The translations under genes were made by a program, and so were the position numbers. Positions 31,897-42,654 of a DNA stretch of 55,218 nt are shown here, one piece after another. Each line of letters opens with the position of its first letter. Position 1 is the first letter of the stretch. Under the pieces are notes generated by a model, which saw only the letters and a list, made by a program, of their open reading frames with translations, was not told the origin of the DNA and searched no databases. Source of the stretch: Pedobacter cryotolerans (GTDB lineage Bacteria; Bacteroidota; Bacteroidia; Sphingobacteriales; Sphingobacteriaceae); NCBI RefSeq assembly GCF_005116475.1, contig NZ_SWBO01000016.1:1-55218 (forward strand), written 5' to 3'.

Positions 31897-34047
31897 TCAA
31901 TTCTTAATACCAGGTACAAAATTGAACTTAAGGTTTTGATAATACTTAAGGTCATGTTGTGGCTTTTCATACCCCGCAGGCAAAGGCAGTTTAGAAAAAG
32001 ATTGAAAATAAAGTAGACAAGCATCTCGCCACCATTTGGCTTCGCTAAACTGTATTTTTAATAATTGCGCAACTTCTTCGTGTCTATCATCGTCAATCTT
32101 GCCTTTCATTCCTTGCCAAGTTACCTGCATCGAATCTACAGCCTTGGCACCATCATAATAATGTTCAACTAATTCGTTCCATAAAGTATTTCCTGATTTT
32201 AATTGATCTGTCCATTTTAATCGATGAAACCATAAGAGATATTTTTCTGGCACCTGTTTAACATCCCCAAATTGTTCAGCAACCACTGGAAAATATTGCG
32301 CAACGGCATTAGAACCCGTAGCAGTTCTATTAAAACCAATGCCAATGCTATCAGCTTTGTGGTAATACACTGAAGTCCAATCCTCTCTCCCTGCATTTTT
32401 TACCCACGGCCCTGGTCCATAGTGATGGTTTCTGGCCATAATATGGTGCAATCCTAAAGGTGTCATGTAATTCACTATCGTTTCCCTAGACTCCATCATG
32501 ATTTTGTTAATCGCTGTAAGGGCCAATTGATCATTGGTAAATGTAAGCCTAATCCACTCTTCAGCTATTTGATCAGCAGAAAATTCGGGATTCCATGCTA
32601 AACGACCATAAGCATACCAATTTGATTGGGCAAAAGGATGACCACACCAATTTACATCAGAACCAATATTGGCAACACCTGCAATGGCTGTCAATTGGTG
32701 CTCATCAAGCTTACCTGAAATTACCTGAGCTACAGTAGAGCCTTTGCCTTTCGAGTAGGTATCGGATGAGAAAGTTTCTTTAAACATTGTGCCTAAATAA
32801 GCCAAATGTGTAGAAAAACCGAGATATTCTTGGGTAAGTTGAAACTCCATCATTACTGGCGTGGCTGGCATTGCACCAAAAAGTGGGTGAAAAGGTTCAC
32901 GGGGTTGAAAATCAATTGCTCCATTTTTTATTTGAACAAGTACGTTTTCCCTAAATTTTCCGTCTAAGGGTTTAAATTCGTTGTAAGCTTGTTTGGCTCT
33001 ATCATCTGGCACTTTATCATCGTATACAAAAGCACGCCACATTACTATTCCTCCAAAAGGTGCTAGTGCATCTGCAAGCATATTAGCTCCATCGGCGTGG
33101 TTTCTACCATAATTTTGAGGACCTGGCTGTCCTTCTGAATTCGCTTTTACCAAAAAGCCACCAAAATCAGGAATATATTGATAAATTTCCTTTGTTTTGT
33201 CGATCCACCATTGCTTTACTTGCGGATCTAGTGGATCTGCGGTTTTCAATCCCCCTAACTCTATTGGTGCACTAAACCTAGCTGACAAATAAACTTTTAT
33301 CCCGTAAGGCCTAAAAACTTTAGCTAAAGCAGCAGTTTTAAGTAGATATGGAACGGTTAAAGACAACGCATTCGTATTTACATTATTTAACACAGTACCG
33401 TTAATTCCTATCGAGGCATTTGCACGAGCATAATCGGTGTATCTGGTTGGTGTAAATCCTGGTAATTTATGCCATTCCCATAAGCTAGAACCTGCATAAC
33501 CACGTTCTACAGTCCCATCAAGATTATCCCAATGGTTAAGGATTCTATTTTTTATAGTAGGTGATTGATTGTTATTAAGTTTATCTAAAGAGCTATTGGA
33601 TTGCAATAATCTGATAAAATGATAAACCCCATATAACACACCTTTATCGTTCTTAGCACAAATAACAATTTTTAACTGACTGTTCGTAATAAAGGTTTTG
33701 ATTAAAAATCCCTCTGGTGAATTAGGAATTTCATTTGCTGTAACCATTGCTTTAATTACTGATGAACTTTCTGGAGTACCAATAATTAGTGATGCCAAAT
33801 TAGTAGCATCCAAAGTAACTTTTTTACCTAAAAGACCATTTAAAGCTAGCAAAATTTCTTTTTTGGCTACTCCAGCCATTTCAGATTTCACTTCAAAATT
33901 GATTGATTTGATTTGGCTTCTATATTTTTCTAACAAATCTGGATTTTCAATTCTATCATACCTTAACCATAACCGATAACCAGTTTCGGCAAATGAAATT
34001 TCAGTAACAAAAGCAAAAGCCAAAAAGAATATAATTCTGTATTTCAT
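31897..34047 (-). CDS. GH67 alpha-glucuronidase
   Basis: A 716-aa enzyme with a signal peptide (VTEISFAE). GH67 removes glucuronate only from the non-reducing terminal xylose of short oligosaccharides, complementing GH115, which acts on polymer. Conserved segments: ILNHWDNLDGTVERGYAGSS, GINGTVLNNVNTNALSLTVP, FGGFLVKANSEGQPGPQNYG, RNHADGANMLADALAPFGG and GLHHIMARNHHYGPGPW. Full length. Last gene of the minus-strand block after GH3 (29 nt), convergent with the transketolase. Confidence 0.95.
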   Translation of the reverse strand: MKYRIIFFLAFAFVTEISFAETGYRLWLRYDRIENPDLLEKYRSQIKSINFEVKSEMAGVAKKEILLALNGLLGKKVTLDATNLASLIIGTPESSSVIKAMVTANEIPNSPEGFLIKTFITNSQLKIVICAKNDKGVLYGVYHFIRLLQSNSSLDKLNNNQSPTIKNRILNHWDNLDGTVERGYAGSSLWEWHKLPGFTPTRYTDYARANASIGINGTVLNNVNTNALSLTVPYLLKTAALAKVFRPYGIKVYLSARFSAPIELGGLKTADPLDPQVKQWWIDKTKEIYQYIPDFGGFLVKANSEGQPGPQNYGRNHADGANMLADALAPFGGIVMWRAFVYDDKVPDDRAKQAYNEFKPLDGKFRENVLVQIKNGAIDFQPREPFHPLFGAMPATPVMMEFQLTQEYLGFSTHLAYLGTMFKETFSSDTYSKGKGSTVAQVISGKLDEHQLTAIAGVANIGSDVNWCGHPFAQSNWYAYGRLAWNPEFSADQIAEEWIRLTFTNDQLALTAINKIMMESRETIVNYMTPLGLHHIMARNHHYGPGPWVKNAGREDWTSVYYHKADSIGIGFNRTATGSNAVAQYFPVVAEQFGDVKQVPEKYLLWFHRLKWTDQLKSGNTLWNELVEHYYDGAKAVDSMQVTWQGMKGKIDDDRHEEVAQLLKIQFSEAKWWRDACLLYFQSFSKLPLPAGYEKPQHDLKYYQNLKFNFVPGIKN

Positions 34048-34076
34048 ATGTTCAAATTTATAAGTGGTTAATTGTT

Positions 34077-36692
34077 TTATAACATAGAGATGGTTTTTTG
34101 CAATACATTGCCAGAAGTTACATTTAATTCATCAGGCTGTGAACCTCCAGCACTAACCATTAACTTCCCTTTAATCAGCTGCGTTACACCTTCTTCATTT
34201 ACAAACGATAGTTCTTCTGGTGAAAGTGTAAATTTTAAAACTTTTCGCTCTCCAGGTTTTAAGGATATACGTTCAAAACCTTTAAGTGCTTTAAGCGGCG
34301 ACTTTACTTTGGAATTCGGATTTGTAATATAAACCTGAACAACTTCTTCGCCTGTCATCTTACCTGTATTTGTTACCGTCACACTTAATGTAACTGAATT
34401 TCCACTTTTAATTTGTGTTGGCAAAGCTAACTGCTCATATTTAAAGGTGCTATAACTTAAGCCATATCCGAAACCGTACAAAGGCTTTCCTTCAAAATAA
34501 CGATAGGTTCTTCCCTTCATCGAATAGTCAGAAAAATCTGGTAAATCTGCATCACCACGATAAAAGGTTACTGGCAACCTACCTGCCGGATTATAATCGC
34601 CAAATAGCACATCAGCAACAGCTGTGCCAGCAGATTGCCCACCGTACCAAGAGTTTACAATTGCTGGCACATTTTCTGCCTCCCATGGAATTGCTATTGC
34701 GCTTCCCGTCATCATTACAAACACCAATGGCTTACCTGTTTTTTTAAGCGCTTTCATCAACTCTGTTTGCACTTTAGGCAATAAAATTGAAGTACGATCG
34801 CCCCCATTAAAACCAGGGAAATTAACTTTCATTTCTTCACCCTCTAACTGCGGTGAAATACCACCTACAAAAACAATAGCATCCGCATCTTTAACTTTTT
34901 CAGCCAATGCTAAAAAATCGGTTTTCTGGTAATCTCCCGCACTCAATTTAATATTTGCTTTGCCATCGCCTTGCCAATAATCCAACGAAAGCTGATACGA
35001 TTTGCCAGTTTCTACATCAATTTTATACTGCCTAGCACCCCATCTATTTCTAGTCCATGCATTAATCACCTCTTTACCATTTATCATAAAACGGTAGCCA
35101 TCATCACCTTCTACCTCGAATGTAAGCGAACCTGTGTTATTAGCAGTGTAATTAGTGGTGTATTTAGCAGAAAAATTCCTTGCTGTAATATTGCCTATTA
35201 CTCCTTGCCCCTCTTGCCAGGCTAAATTTAATTCAGTCTCATATCGAGTTATAGGATCGCCTTTTAATTCTGCGTTATTAAAGTATTCTGCCTTAAAACC
35301 CTGTTTACCATCAATATTACATTGTTTGGCATAATTCATATAAACCAACAATGTATCGTTGGTAAAATTGATTGCTTTTTCGTAAACCACATTTGCATTT
35401 GGAAGTTTTTCTTTAATGCCCTGAACAACGGTTTTAAGTTCGGTTGGAATACCGTTGTAATTACCCAAAATGGCAATAGAATTATCAGCATTTGGCCCCA
35501 AAACAACAATTTTTTTGGCCGATTTACTTAAAGGCAGTGTTTGGTTTTGGTTTTTAAGCATTACAATAGATTGCTGTGCCATTTTTAATGCATGAGCCTT
35601 ATGCGCTGCACTTTCTAAAACAGAAGAAGGTGTTTGTGCATATTTCACCATTGCAGGAGGATCAAACATTCCCAATTTAAACCTGGTCATGAAAAGCCTT
35701 TTTACAGATACATCAATTTGCGCTTCTGTTAATTTACCATCTTTAACTGCTTTAACCAACGATTTATAGGCATCGGTACCACATTCTACATCCGTTCCAT
35801 GTAATACAGCATCGGCTGATGCACTTGCAGCATCTGCATGGGTTTTATGGTTTTTAAAGAAATCATCAATACCCCAACAATCAGACGTTACATAACCTGT
35901 GAAATTCCATTGTTTGCGTAAAATGTCTACCATTAAAAGATCGCTTCCGCAGCATGGCTGGGTCTGAAAAGCATTATAGGCACACATTACCCCTTCTACT
36001 TTTGTATCTACCACTAAAGTTTTAAATGCTGGTAAATAGGTATCCCATAAATCGTACTTGCTCACTTCGGCATTAAAAACATGCCTTTCTGGTTCTGGCC
36101 CGCTATGAACTGCATAATGCTTGGCACATGCAGCAGCTTTTAAATATTTTGGATCATCGCCTTGTAAACCCTTCACAAACCAAGCTCCCATTGATTTTGT
36201 TAAAAAAGGGTCTTCGCCATAAGTTTCTTGACCTCTGCCCCAACGCGGATCACGAAAAATGTTAATATTTGGTGTCCAATAAGTTAAACCCATGTATCGA
36301 TCACCACCTCTGCCTGCCTCAACTGCTTTATTATGGATTGCTCTACCTTCTAATGCCGAATAATCTGCCATTTTAAAAAGCGATGCTTTGTCAAAAGTTG
36401 CCGCCATGCCTATGGCTTGCGGAAAAACCGTTACCTTATAAGGTGTTCTAGCCACTCCGTGTAGTACTTCATTCCACCAATCATATGCCGGAACTTCTAA
36501 ACGTGGTATTGCAGGTGCCGTATTTAACATTTGGCTTACCTTTTCCTCTAGTGTCATCCTAGCTACTAAATCATTTACACGAGTTTCGAAATCGAGTTGA
36601 TGATTTTGGAAAGGGAATTTTGGAGACTGTGCTGTTGAACATAAGGGAATTGCAGCAATTAATAATAGTGTTAATTTTAGTAGGTATTTCAT
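34077..36692 (-). CDS. GH3 beta-xylosidase/glucosidase with PA14 insertion
   Basis: An 871-aa exported enzyme. The (alpha/beta)8 domain covers about 30-345 with DWWNEVLHGVAR, PNINIFRDPRWGRGQETYGE, KHYAVHSGPE and the nucleophile Asp271 in GYVTSDCWGIDDF. SDC at this place is common in GH3 xylosidases. The second domain (from about 365) is interrupted by a PA14 domain at about 462-595 (GFKAEYFNNAELKGDP, FEVEGDDGYRFMINGKEVIN). A fibronectin-III-like domain ends the protein. It likely releases terminal xylose from xylo-oligosaccharides. It lies 2 nt after the CE15 gene. Confidence 0.92.
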   Translation of the reverse strand: MKYLLKLTLLLIAAIPLCSTAQSPKFPFQNHQLDFETRVNDLVARMTLEEKVSQMLNTAPAIPRLEVPAYDWWNEVLHGVARTPYKVTVFPQAIGMAATFDKASLFKMADYSALEGRAIHNKAVEAGRGGDRYMGLTYWTPNINIFRDPRWGRGQETYGEDPFLTKSMGAWFVKGLQGDDPKYLKAAACAKHYAVHSGPEPERHVFNAEVSKYDLWDTYLPAFKTLVVDTKVEGVMCAYNAFQTQPCCGSDLLMVDILRKQWNFTGYVTSDCWGIDDFFKNHKTHADAASASADAVLHGTDVECGTDAYKSLVKAVKDGKLTEAQIDVSVKRLFMTRFKLGMFDPPAMVKYAQTPSSVLESAAHKAHALKMAQQSIVMLKNQNQTLPLSKSAKKIVVLGPNADNSIAILGNYNGIPTELKTVVQGIKEKLPNANVVYEKAINFTNDTLLVYMNYAKQCNIDGKQGFKAEYFNNAELKGDPITRYETELNLAWQEGQGVIGNITARNFSAKYTTNYTANNTGSLTFEVEGDDGYRFMINGKEVINAWTRNRWGARQYKIDVETGKSYQLSLDYWQGDGKANIKLSAGDYQKTDFLALAEKVKDADAIVFVGGISPQLEGEEMKVNFPGFNGGDRTSILLPKVQTELMKALKKTGKPLVFVMMTGSAIAIPWEAENVPAIVNSWYGGQSAGTAVADVLFGDYNPAGRLPVTFYRGDADLPDFSDYSMKGRTYRYFEGKPLYGFGYGLSYSTFKYEQLALPTQIKSGNSVTLSVTVTNTGKMTGEEVVQVYITNPNSKVKSPLKALKGFERISLKPGERKVLKFTLSPEELSFVNEEGVTQLIKGKLMVSAGGSQPDELNVTSGNVLQKTISML

Positions 36693-36694
36693 TA

Positions 36695-38218
36695 TTACAA
36701 AAATTTATTAGCCCATTGAATAAAATATTTGATATTTGGAGCGTCTGTATGGCCTCCATCGTGCTGTCTCCATGCCAACTTACCTTCCAACAAGCCAGTA
36801 TTAACTGACGGCATTTTTTCAATCTTATAATCATTCGATACTCCAATATCTTTGGCACCTAATAATTTGTATACTTTTCCGGCAGAAACAGTGGCCATAT
36901 AACTGCCTTGATGATCAAGCCAATTAGAGTCGCCCATTGAAGGGGCGCCATGGCTAATAAAAGTTAGCCTTGGTGCGCATAAAGCAATAAGTTGATTAGA
37001 TTCTACTGGAATATCGTTTGCATTCTTGGAACCAAATTTAGCTTGGTCCGCAGCATATTTTAAATAATTTCCCGCCATCCAGTAATGGGCTCCCCCTGCC
37101 AGGTTTTCAACGGCTTCGCCAAAATTTCTGCGAGCTGGTTTAGTACCACCCTGCCCTGATGAAGCTATCAAGCCAATAGCAAAACGTTGATCAAATGCCA
37201 TGGTAACCAAAGCCGCTTTACCATACCTTGATACTCCTTCAATGCCTACTTTTTTAATATTAACCTTTGGCTCGGTACTGAGATAGTCAAAAGCTTGGGA
37301 AGCACCCCATGCCCAGGCTCGCAAGGCTCCCCAATCTTCTGGCTTACGGGGCTGACCTTTGTTGGTCAATCCAATTATACCTTTTGTAAGTTCTGCTCCA
37401 CTATCAGCTTGGATACTTGTTGGATCTAATAACAGATATCCCCATCCAGCAGCAATGAGTTGTTCAGCAGTGGGAGGATCTCCAATCGGGCGAGCCGATA
37501 TTGGATTAATTCGGGAGTTTTGACTAGCAATTGGTTGATATGCTGGATACTTTTCAAAAATAGCTTTTAATTCGGGATTTGATTTGATAAGCAGGTCTTT
37601 CACGGCATGATTAATAAGTTCCAAATCCTCTCTGTTTGGTTGAGAAGGTGCAGGCAATATACTTGGTCCAAACATAATTAATAATGGGACAGGATCTTTT
37701 GCATTTGCTGGCAAAACCAAGGTCATGGCAATATTAACATTTAACAAAGGATAATTGGAATTGTCGAGTTGACCAACAAGTTGTTTAGCAATTACAGGAG
37801 TAAAACCAATGTATTCACTGTCAATAACTTTTACTTTCCAGTTAACTTTAGGCACATTTTTCGGAACTCGTCCATAAACTTCTCTTTCAAAATCTTCGAT
37901 AATTTCAGCTCTTCGTTTATCCCATTGCTGAGGATTCATCACCTGGTTTCCGTTATTAAATATCAGCGGATCTGGATAATTTGGAAATGGATTCGCAAGT
38001 GCTTGATCACTGTTTGCTCGATTAGGAGCTTTGTTATCACCACTATATCCAGGTCGGAGAGTTTTGATCCCTAATTGGTTCATCATGTTTTCTCTATCCT
38101 GCTGTGAGGAAAAATTTACGATAGGCAGAAAACTTTTACCATCATTTTTGTCTGAGTTTTGTGCACAACAGCTAACAGAAAAATAGCCTATAAGAAAAAA
38201 AATCAACGTTGATTTCAT
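36695..38218 (-). CDS. CE15 glucuronoyl esterase
   Basis: A 507-aa alpha/beta-hydrolase that cleaves the ester between 4-O-methyl-glucuronate of xylan and lignin alcohols. The nucleophile motif GVSRYGKAAL (Ser330) corresponds to the GCSRxGK element of CE15, with GALRAWAWGASQAFDYL before it and the catalytic His near the end (RQHDGGHTDAPN, His486 or His490). The signal peptide carries a possible lipobox (SVSC). The N-terminal about 110 residues are longer than in fungal enzymes, as usual for bacterial members. It heads the CE15-GH3-GH67 operon and shows that the locus targets wood-type glucuronoxylan. Confidence 0.88.
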   Translation of the reverse strand: MKSTLIFFLIGYFSVSCCAQNSDKNDGKSFLPIVNFSSQQDRENMMNQLGIKTLRPGYSGDNKAPNRANSDQALANPFPNYPDPLIFNNGNQVMNPQQWDKRRAEIIEDFEREVYGRVPKNVPKVNWKVKVIDSEYIGFTPVIAKQLVGQLDNSNYPLLNVNIAMTLVLPANAKDPVPLLIMFGPSILPAPSQPNREDLELINHAVKDLLIKSNPELKAIFEKYPAYQPIASQNSRINPISARPIGDPPTAEQLIAAGWGYLLLDPTSIQADSGAELTKGIIGLTNKGQPRKPEDWGALRAWAWGASQAFDYLSTEPKVNIKKVGIEGVSRYGKAALVTMAFDQRFAIGLIASSGQGGTKPARRNFGEAVENLAGGAHYWMAGNYLKYAADQAKFGSKNANDIPVESNQLIALCAPRLTFISHGAPSMGDSNWLDHQGSYMATVSAGKVYKLLGAKDIGVSNDYKIEKMPSVNTGLLEGKLAWRQHDGGHTDAPNIKYFIQWANKFL

Positions 38219-38376
38219 ACATATTGAATTTGGTTTCTACTTACAACAATGAGTTTAAAATCATCCTTGTAGAGCCAAATTTAAGAGGCTATGACTAATT
38301 TACATGAGCGGTTTGTACAAAATGTAAAGACAGATGTTTATTTTGGCTATTAACAATCAATTAAGTTTCATATGAC

Positions 38377-41300
38377 CTATGATCTCTCCTTTTTTTCCCT
38401 ACGTTTTATATTCATAAACTCTGATGGGAGCATATTGAATTTAGCCTTAAATAGTCTCGAAAAATAGTTTGGAGCACCAAAGCCAGTCATGTAAGCGATC
38501 TGGGCGACATTAAAGTCGCTTTTTTCTAATAATTCCACTGCGCGATCTAATTTTACGGAACGGATATACTCTATTGGAGTCAAGCCAGTAATTTCTAATA
38601 ATTTATGATAAAGAGAGCCTCTACTCATCCCAACGTGTTTACTGAGATCTTCAACGGATAACTTAGGATCGTTTAACTTTTCATCAATATATTGTACAAT
38701 TTTGTTCATTAATTTAACTTCGCTTGACTCAATTTCAAGGTCTATAGGTTTTACTTTAACATGCTTAGTGTAGGCACTTTTAACAGATTTATTATATATT
38801 AATAGATTGCTAATTTTTGCATTCAAAATATCAAAGTTGAACGGCTTGGTTAAATAATCATTTGCACCAGATTTCAAACCCTTAATTTGATCGTTTTCAC
38901 CACTGATGGCCGTTAAGAGAATAACAGGGATATGACTGGTCCTTTTGTCATTCTTTATTTTTTGACTAAGTTCTATCCCGTCCATCTCCGGCATACTGAT
39001 ATCAGTTACTACTAGCTGTGGGTGAGCTGACAAGGTTTTTTGCCAACCTTCTTTCCCATTATTCGCCTCAATGATATGATAGTAAGCCTGCAAGCTATCT
39101 TTTAGGTGAAACCGGAATTCATCATTATCTTCAACCAATAAAACTGTGGCCATTTTCACTTCATCTAAATATTGATCTTCAGCACCAATAATATGGTCCT
39201 CACTTGCCAATAATGGCAATATTGGTTCCTGAAAAGATCCACTTACATGCTCATCAACAAGAGTAATAGGTATTTCAACATAAAATGTTGTGCCACTGCC
39301 CTCTTTGCTTTCCAGCCAGATATGACCACCATGTAATTCTACAAATTCCTTTACGATAGACAAACCAATTCCGCTTCCTTGGTTTAGGATAGAATTAACC
39401 TGAGTATCCATAAAAAACCGATCAAACACCTTTTGTTGGTAGGCCTCTGAAATTCCAATTCCAGTGTCTGATATATACATACAAAAAAGTTTTTTTTCTT
39501 GGCAATCTAAACCTTTTGTAAACATATCGATCGTAATCTTACCCCCCTCTTGAGTGAATTTAAATGCATTAGAAAGTAAATTGAATACAATTCGCTCAAT
39601 CTTATCTTGGTCAAAAAGAGTAATCAAAGACCGATTCTCACTACTTAAATGTAAAGAAATTCTTCTCCGGTCCGAGAGGTCCTGAAAAGCTTCTGAGGCC
39701 TCCTTCACAAATTCTATTAAATCTCCTTTTGTTAGATTCAACTTAAGTTCTTGCTCTTCCATTTTCCTAAAATCCAGTAACTGATTGACTAGATTGAGTA
39801 ACCTTCTAGCATTACGCCTGATCATTTTTACTTGGTTAGATACAGATTGTTCCTGCTTAATAGCAAGTAGTTTATCTATCGGAGCTAAAATTAAAGAAAT
39901 AGGTGTCCGGAATTCATGACTAAGATTTGTTAAAAATTTTATTTTTTGCGTGTCTAGTGCGTGTGCTCGTTCACCCTCTCGTCTTTGTTGCAGTAGACGT
40001 TCTTCGGCATTGATTTTTTCTTGCTTAAGTGCTAGTTCCTTTTTAATTCTTTTTATCCCACGCTGCCTTAAACCCAATAATGTGGATGCAATAACGACCA
40101 CATAGAAAAAATAAGCATAAATTGTGCGCCAGATTGGGGGTTGTATATGAACTGAAATTGAGGTAACCTTATTGTTCCAAACACCTTCGCTATTACTGGC
40201 CCGTACCTCGAATATATAATCCCCCGGATCAAGGTTGGTATAGTAAGCTGTTTTTTCATTCCCTACAAAATTCCATTCTTTCTCCAAACCCACTAACCTA
40301 TAAGCATACTTTGTTTGTTGAGGTGCTGTAAAATTGAGCCCAGCATAACTAATTGAAAAATTTTGGCCATAATCTAAATTAATACGATCGGCAAATTCTA
40401 TTTGTTCAGTTATAGGTGAATTTTTTCCAGGAAATATGCTGATGTTTGCAACCTTTAGCTCGGTTAGTATTACCTCTGCCAATACTCCATTCGTTGGCAA
40501 TTTTAATGGATTAAAATAATTAAACCCATCCTGTCCACCAAAAAATAATTCACCATCTGAAGTTGATATGCCAGCTCCCAATACAAATGGACCATCCTGT
40601 ATACCATTGGGGCGTCCATAATTTTTGATTTTTTTTGTTAGAGGATTGATGCAGCTCAATCCTTTGTCTGTACTTACCCATATCAATCCGTCTTGCCCTT
40701 CTAAAATTTTATAAACGATACTGTTGGCCAGACCATTCGTTTCATCAATATTACTGAACTTATGGGATGATTGATTAAACAGACTCAATCCGCCACCATT
40801 TGTTCCAGCCCACAGATTGTTTTTACTATCTTGCAATAGACTAAGCACCACATCATCTCCAAGTCCGCTGTTTTCTTTATTATAAACTTTGAATGTCTGT
40901 TTATTTCTATTAAACTTTACAATTCCAGTTCCATTTGATGCCAACCAGATATTACCTATCTGATCTTCCGCAATGGCACGCATAAAACCATTGCTCGGCA
41001 TTCTATAATTGCCTTGTCCACGGTCCCAATACCTACTGAAATTATCGCTTATGGGATTATAAACATTAACACCACTGCCATTTGTGCCAATCCATATTAA
41101 TCCCTTGCTGTCCTGCTTTATAAAGAAAATATCATTTTGGCTAAGCCCGTCATTTTTACCCTCTGCTTTAATCTGTTTGTAAGTTTTTTTATCAGGATCG
41201 TAAATAAAAAGGCCATTTTGATAAGTGCCGACCCACAGGTTTCCATCTAAGTCTAATTCTAAAGCCATAATGGACAAGGGATTTTCAGAGAAGCCTGCGT

Positions 41301-42516
41301 CATTTCTGATTTTTATCTGCTCAAAAAGACCAGAACCTTTGTTAAATAAATGCAAACCACCTCCGTCAGTTCCAACAAATATCTCACCTTTTTTATATTC
41401 GGCAAATGAAGTAACTACAGGAGAGGCAAGACCTTTAGGATCAAAGAGTGTACTTGTTTTGAGATTAAACAATGCTAAGTTGGGATCTAACTTATTGACC
41501 CCTCCTTGAAAAGTACCAAACCAAATGATTGCATTTTTAGCCATACAAATACTTCTCACAGATTTATGGCTAAGGCTAAAAGATTTACGCTTGTCGGTTT
41601 TAACATTAACAAAGGTTTGAATATTAGGATCAAATATGCTTATACCATCTTCAGTACCAAGCCATAACTTACCATCTCTTGCGAAACTAGCAGCATAGAT
41701 TATATCATTTGAACTCTGTGAACCGGTTGACCTTGAAATTCGAAGAAAATTGTTGTTGTCAACTAATATATTCAATCCCTTATTGGTGCCAAAAAAAAGC
41801 CGGCCAGATTTATTTCGTGCAACTGTTCTTATACAATTATCACTTAAACTTTTGGGATTGCTTGGTTGATGTAAAAATTTAGAAGTTTGGTTTGATTTCA
41901 AATCATAGCGTAAAAGCCCCATGTTGGTGCCAATCCACATCCTATCTGGATGATCCTGATAAAAACAGAGCACTGTTGAACCACTCCCCACCAAACGATT
42001 TATATCTATATTTTGTACGTTTTTCGTCTTCGCATCGATAATTCGATAACCACCAAAGGTTCCTACCCAGATATTGCCCTTTAAATCTAGATAAAGTGCT
42101 TTTACATTTAATTGAGTTTTCGCTCCCAAGCCACCATCGCCAACAAAGGATACAAATTTATTTTGATTGGCATTGTAATGCGCCAAGCCGCCACTACTTG
42201 TTCCTACCCAAAGTGTTCCAGTACGATCTAAAAGCAAAGCGTTTACGTTATTTGATGGAATACTAGAGCTATCAGAGTCAGAATGGGTATAAGATGTGAA
42301 ATTAGTTCCGTCGAATTTATTAAGTCCATCATTCGTACCGAACCACATCATCCCTGATTTATCTTGAATAACAGCATTAACTGTATTGGATGATAAGCCA
42401 TTTTTTGTATTGAGTGTGATAAACTTATAATCATCCTGTGCAAAAGCAACCTCACAGTTAAATGCTAGGGTAAAGAGAATTAATATACGAGAAATGAATG
42501 GTAGTTGTTTAAACAT
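38377..42516 (-). CDS. Hybrid two-component system regulator (HTCS)
   Basis: A 1379-aa inner-membrane sensor and regulator in one chain. Order: signal peptide; about 14 Reg_prop propeller repeats (about 30-700, repeats of the DKSGMMWFGTNDGLNKFD type); Y_Y_Y domain (about 730-795); membrane span (798-816); HisKA with His867 in LSHEFRTPIS; HATPase with SDTGIGIS and GSGIGLS; receiver with Asp1172 in VVTDISMPEMDG; AraC-type HTH (1270-1379). HTCS proteins sense oligosaccharides in the periplasm and activate polysaccharide loci. The ligand here is presumably a xylo-oligosaccharide. It lies between the SASA esterase and CE15 genes. Confidence 0.95.
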   Translation of the reverse strand: MFKQLPFISRILILFTLAFNCEVAFAQDDYKFITLNTKNGLSSNTVNAVIQDKSGMMWFGTNDGLNKFDGTNFTSYTHSDSDSSSIPSNNVNALLLDRTGTLWVGTSSGGLAHYNANQNKFVSFVGDGGLGAKTQLNVKALYLDLKGNIWVGTFGGYRIIDAKTKNVQNIDINRLVGSGSTVLCFYQDHPDRMWIGTNMGLLRYDLKSNQTSKFLHQPSNPKSLSDNCIRTVARNKSGRLFFGTNKGLNILVDNNNFLRISRSTGSQSSNDIIYAASFARDGKLWLGTEDGISIFDPNIQTFVNVKTDKRKSFSLSHKSVRSICMAKNAIIWFGTFQGGVNKLDPNLALFNLKTSTLFDPKGLASPVVTSFAEYKKGEIFVGTDGGGLHLFNKGSGLFEQIKIRNDAGFSENPLSIMALELDLDGNLWVGTYQNGLFIYDPDKKTYKQIKAEGKNDGLSQNDIFFIKQDSKGLIWIGTNGSGVNVYNPISDNFSRYWDRGQGNYRMPSNGFMRAIAEDQIGNIWLASNGTGIVKFNRNKQTFKVYNKENSGLGDDVVLSLLQDSKNNLWAGTNGGGLSLFNQSSHKFSNIDETNGLANSIVYKILEGQDGLIWVSTDKGLSCINPLTKKIKNYGRPNGIQDGPFVLGAGISTSDGELFFGGQDGFNYFNPLKLPTNGVLAEVILTELKVANISIFPGKNSPITEQIEFADRINLDYGQNFSISYAGLNFTAPQQTKYAYRLVGLEKEWNFVGNEKTAYYTNLDPGDYIFEVRASNSEGVWNNKVTSISVHIQPPIWRTIYAYFFYVVVIASTLLGLRQRGIKRIKKELALKQEKINAEERLLQQRREGERAHALDTQKIKFLTNLSHEFRTPISLILAPIDKLLAIKQEQSVSNQVKMIRRNARRLLNLVNQLLDFRKMEEQELKLNLTKGDLIEFVKEASEAFQDLSDRRRISLHLSSENRSLITLFDQDKIERIVFNLLSNAFKFTQEGGKITIDMFTKGLDCQEKKLFCMYISDTGIGISEAYQQKVFDRFFMDTQVNSILNQGSGIGLSIVKEFVELHGGHIWLESKEGSGTTFYVEIPITLVDEHVSGSFQEPILPLLASEDHIIGAEDQYLDEVKMATVLLVEDNDEFRFHLKDSLQAYYHIIEANNGKEGWQKTLSAHPQLVVTDISMPEMDGIELSQKIKNDKRTSHIPVILLTAISGENDQIKGLKSGANDYLTKPFNFDILNAKISNLLIYNKSVKSAYTKHVKVKPIDLEIESSEVKLMNKIVQYIDEKLNDPKLSVEDLSKHVGMSRGSLYHKLLEITGLTPIEYIRSVKLDRAVELLEKSDFNVAQIAYMTGFGAPNYFSRLFKAKFNMLPSEFMNIKRREKKERS

Positions 42517-42654
42517 ATATTAATACTTGGGAGATGTAAATGGGTATGGGATTATAACATATATACATTTCAGCCCTTTGGACCCTACTAATCTTTTTAT
42601 CATTTGGTTAGATAACTTCAAATATAAAGAATAGGAAGCAAAAATATGTACGAA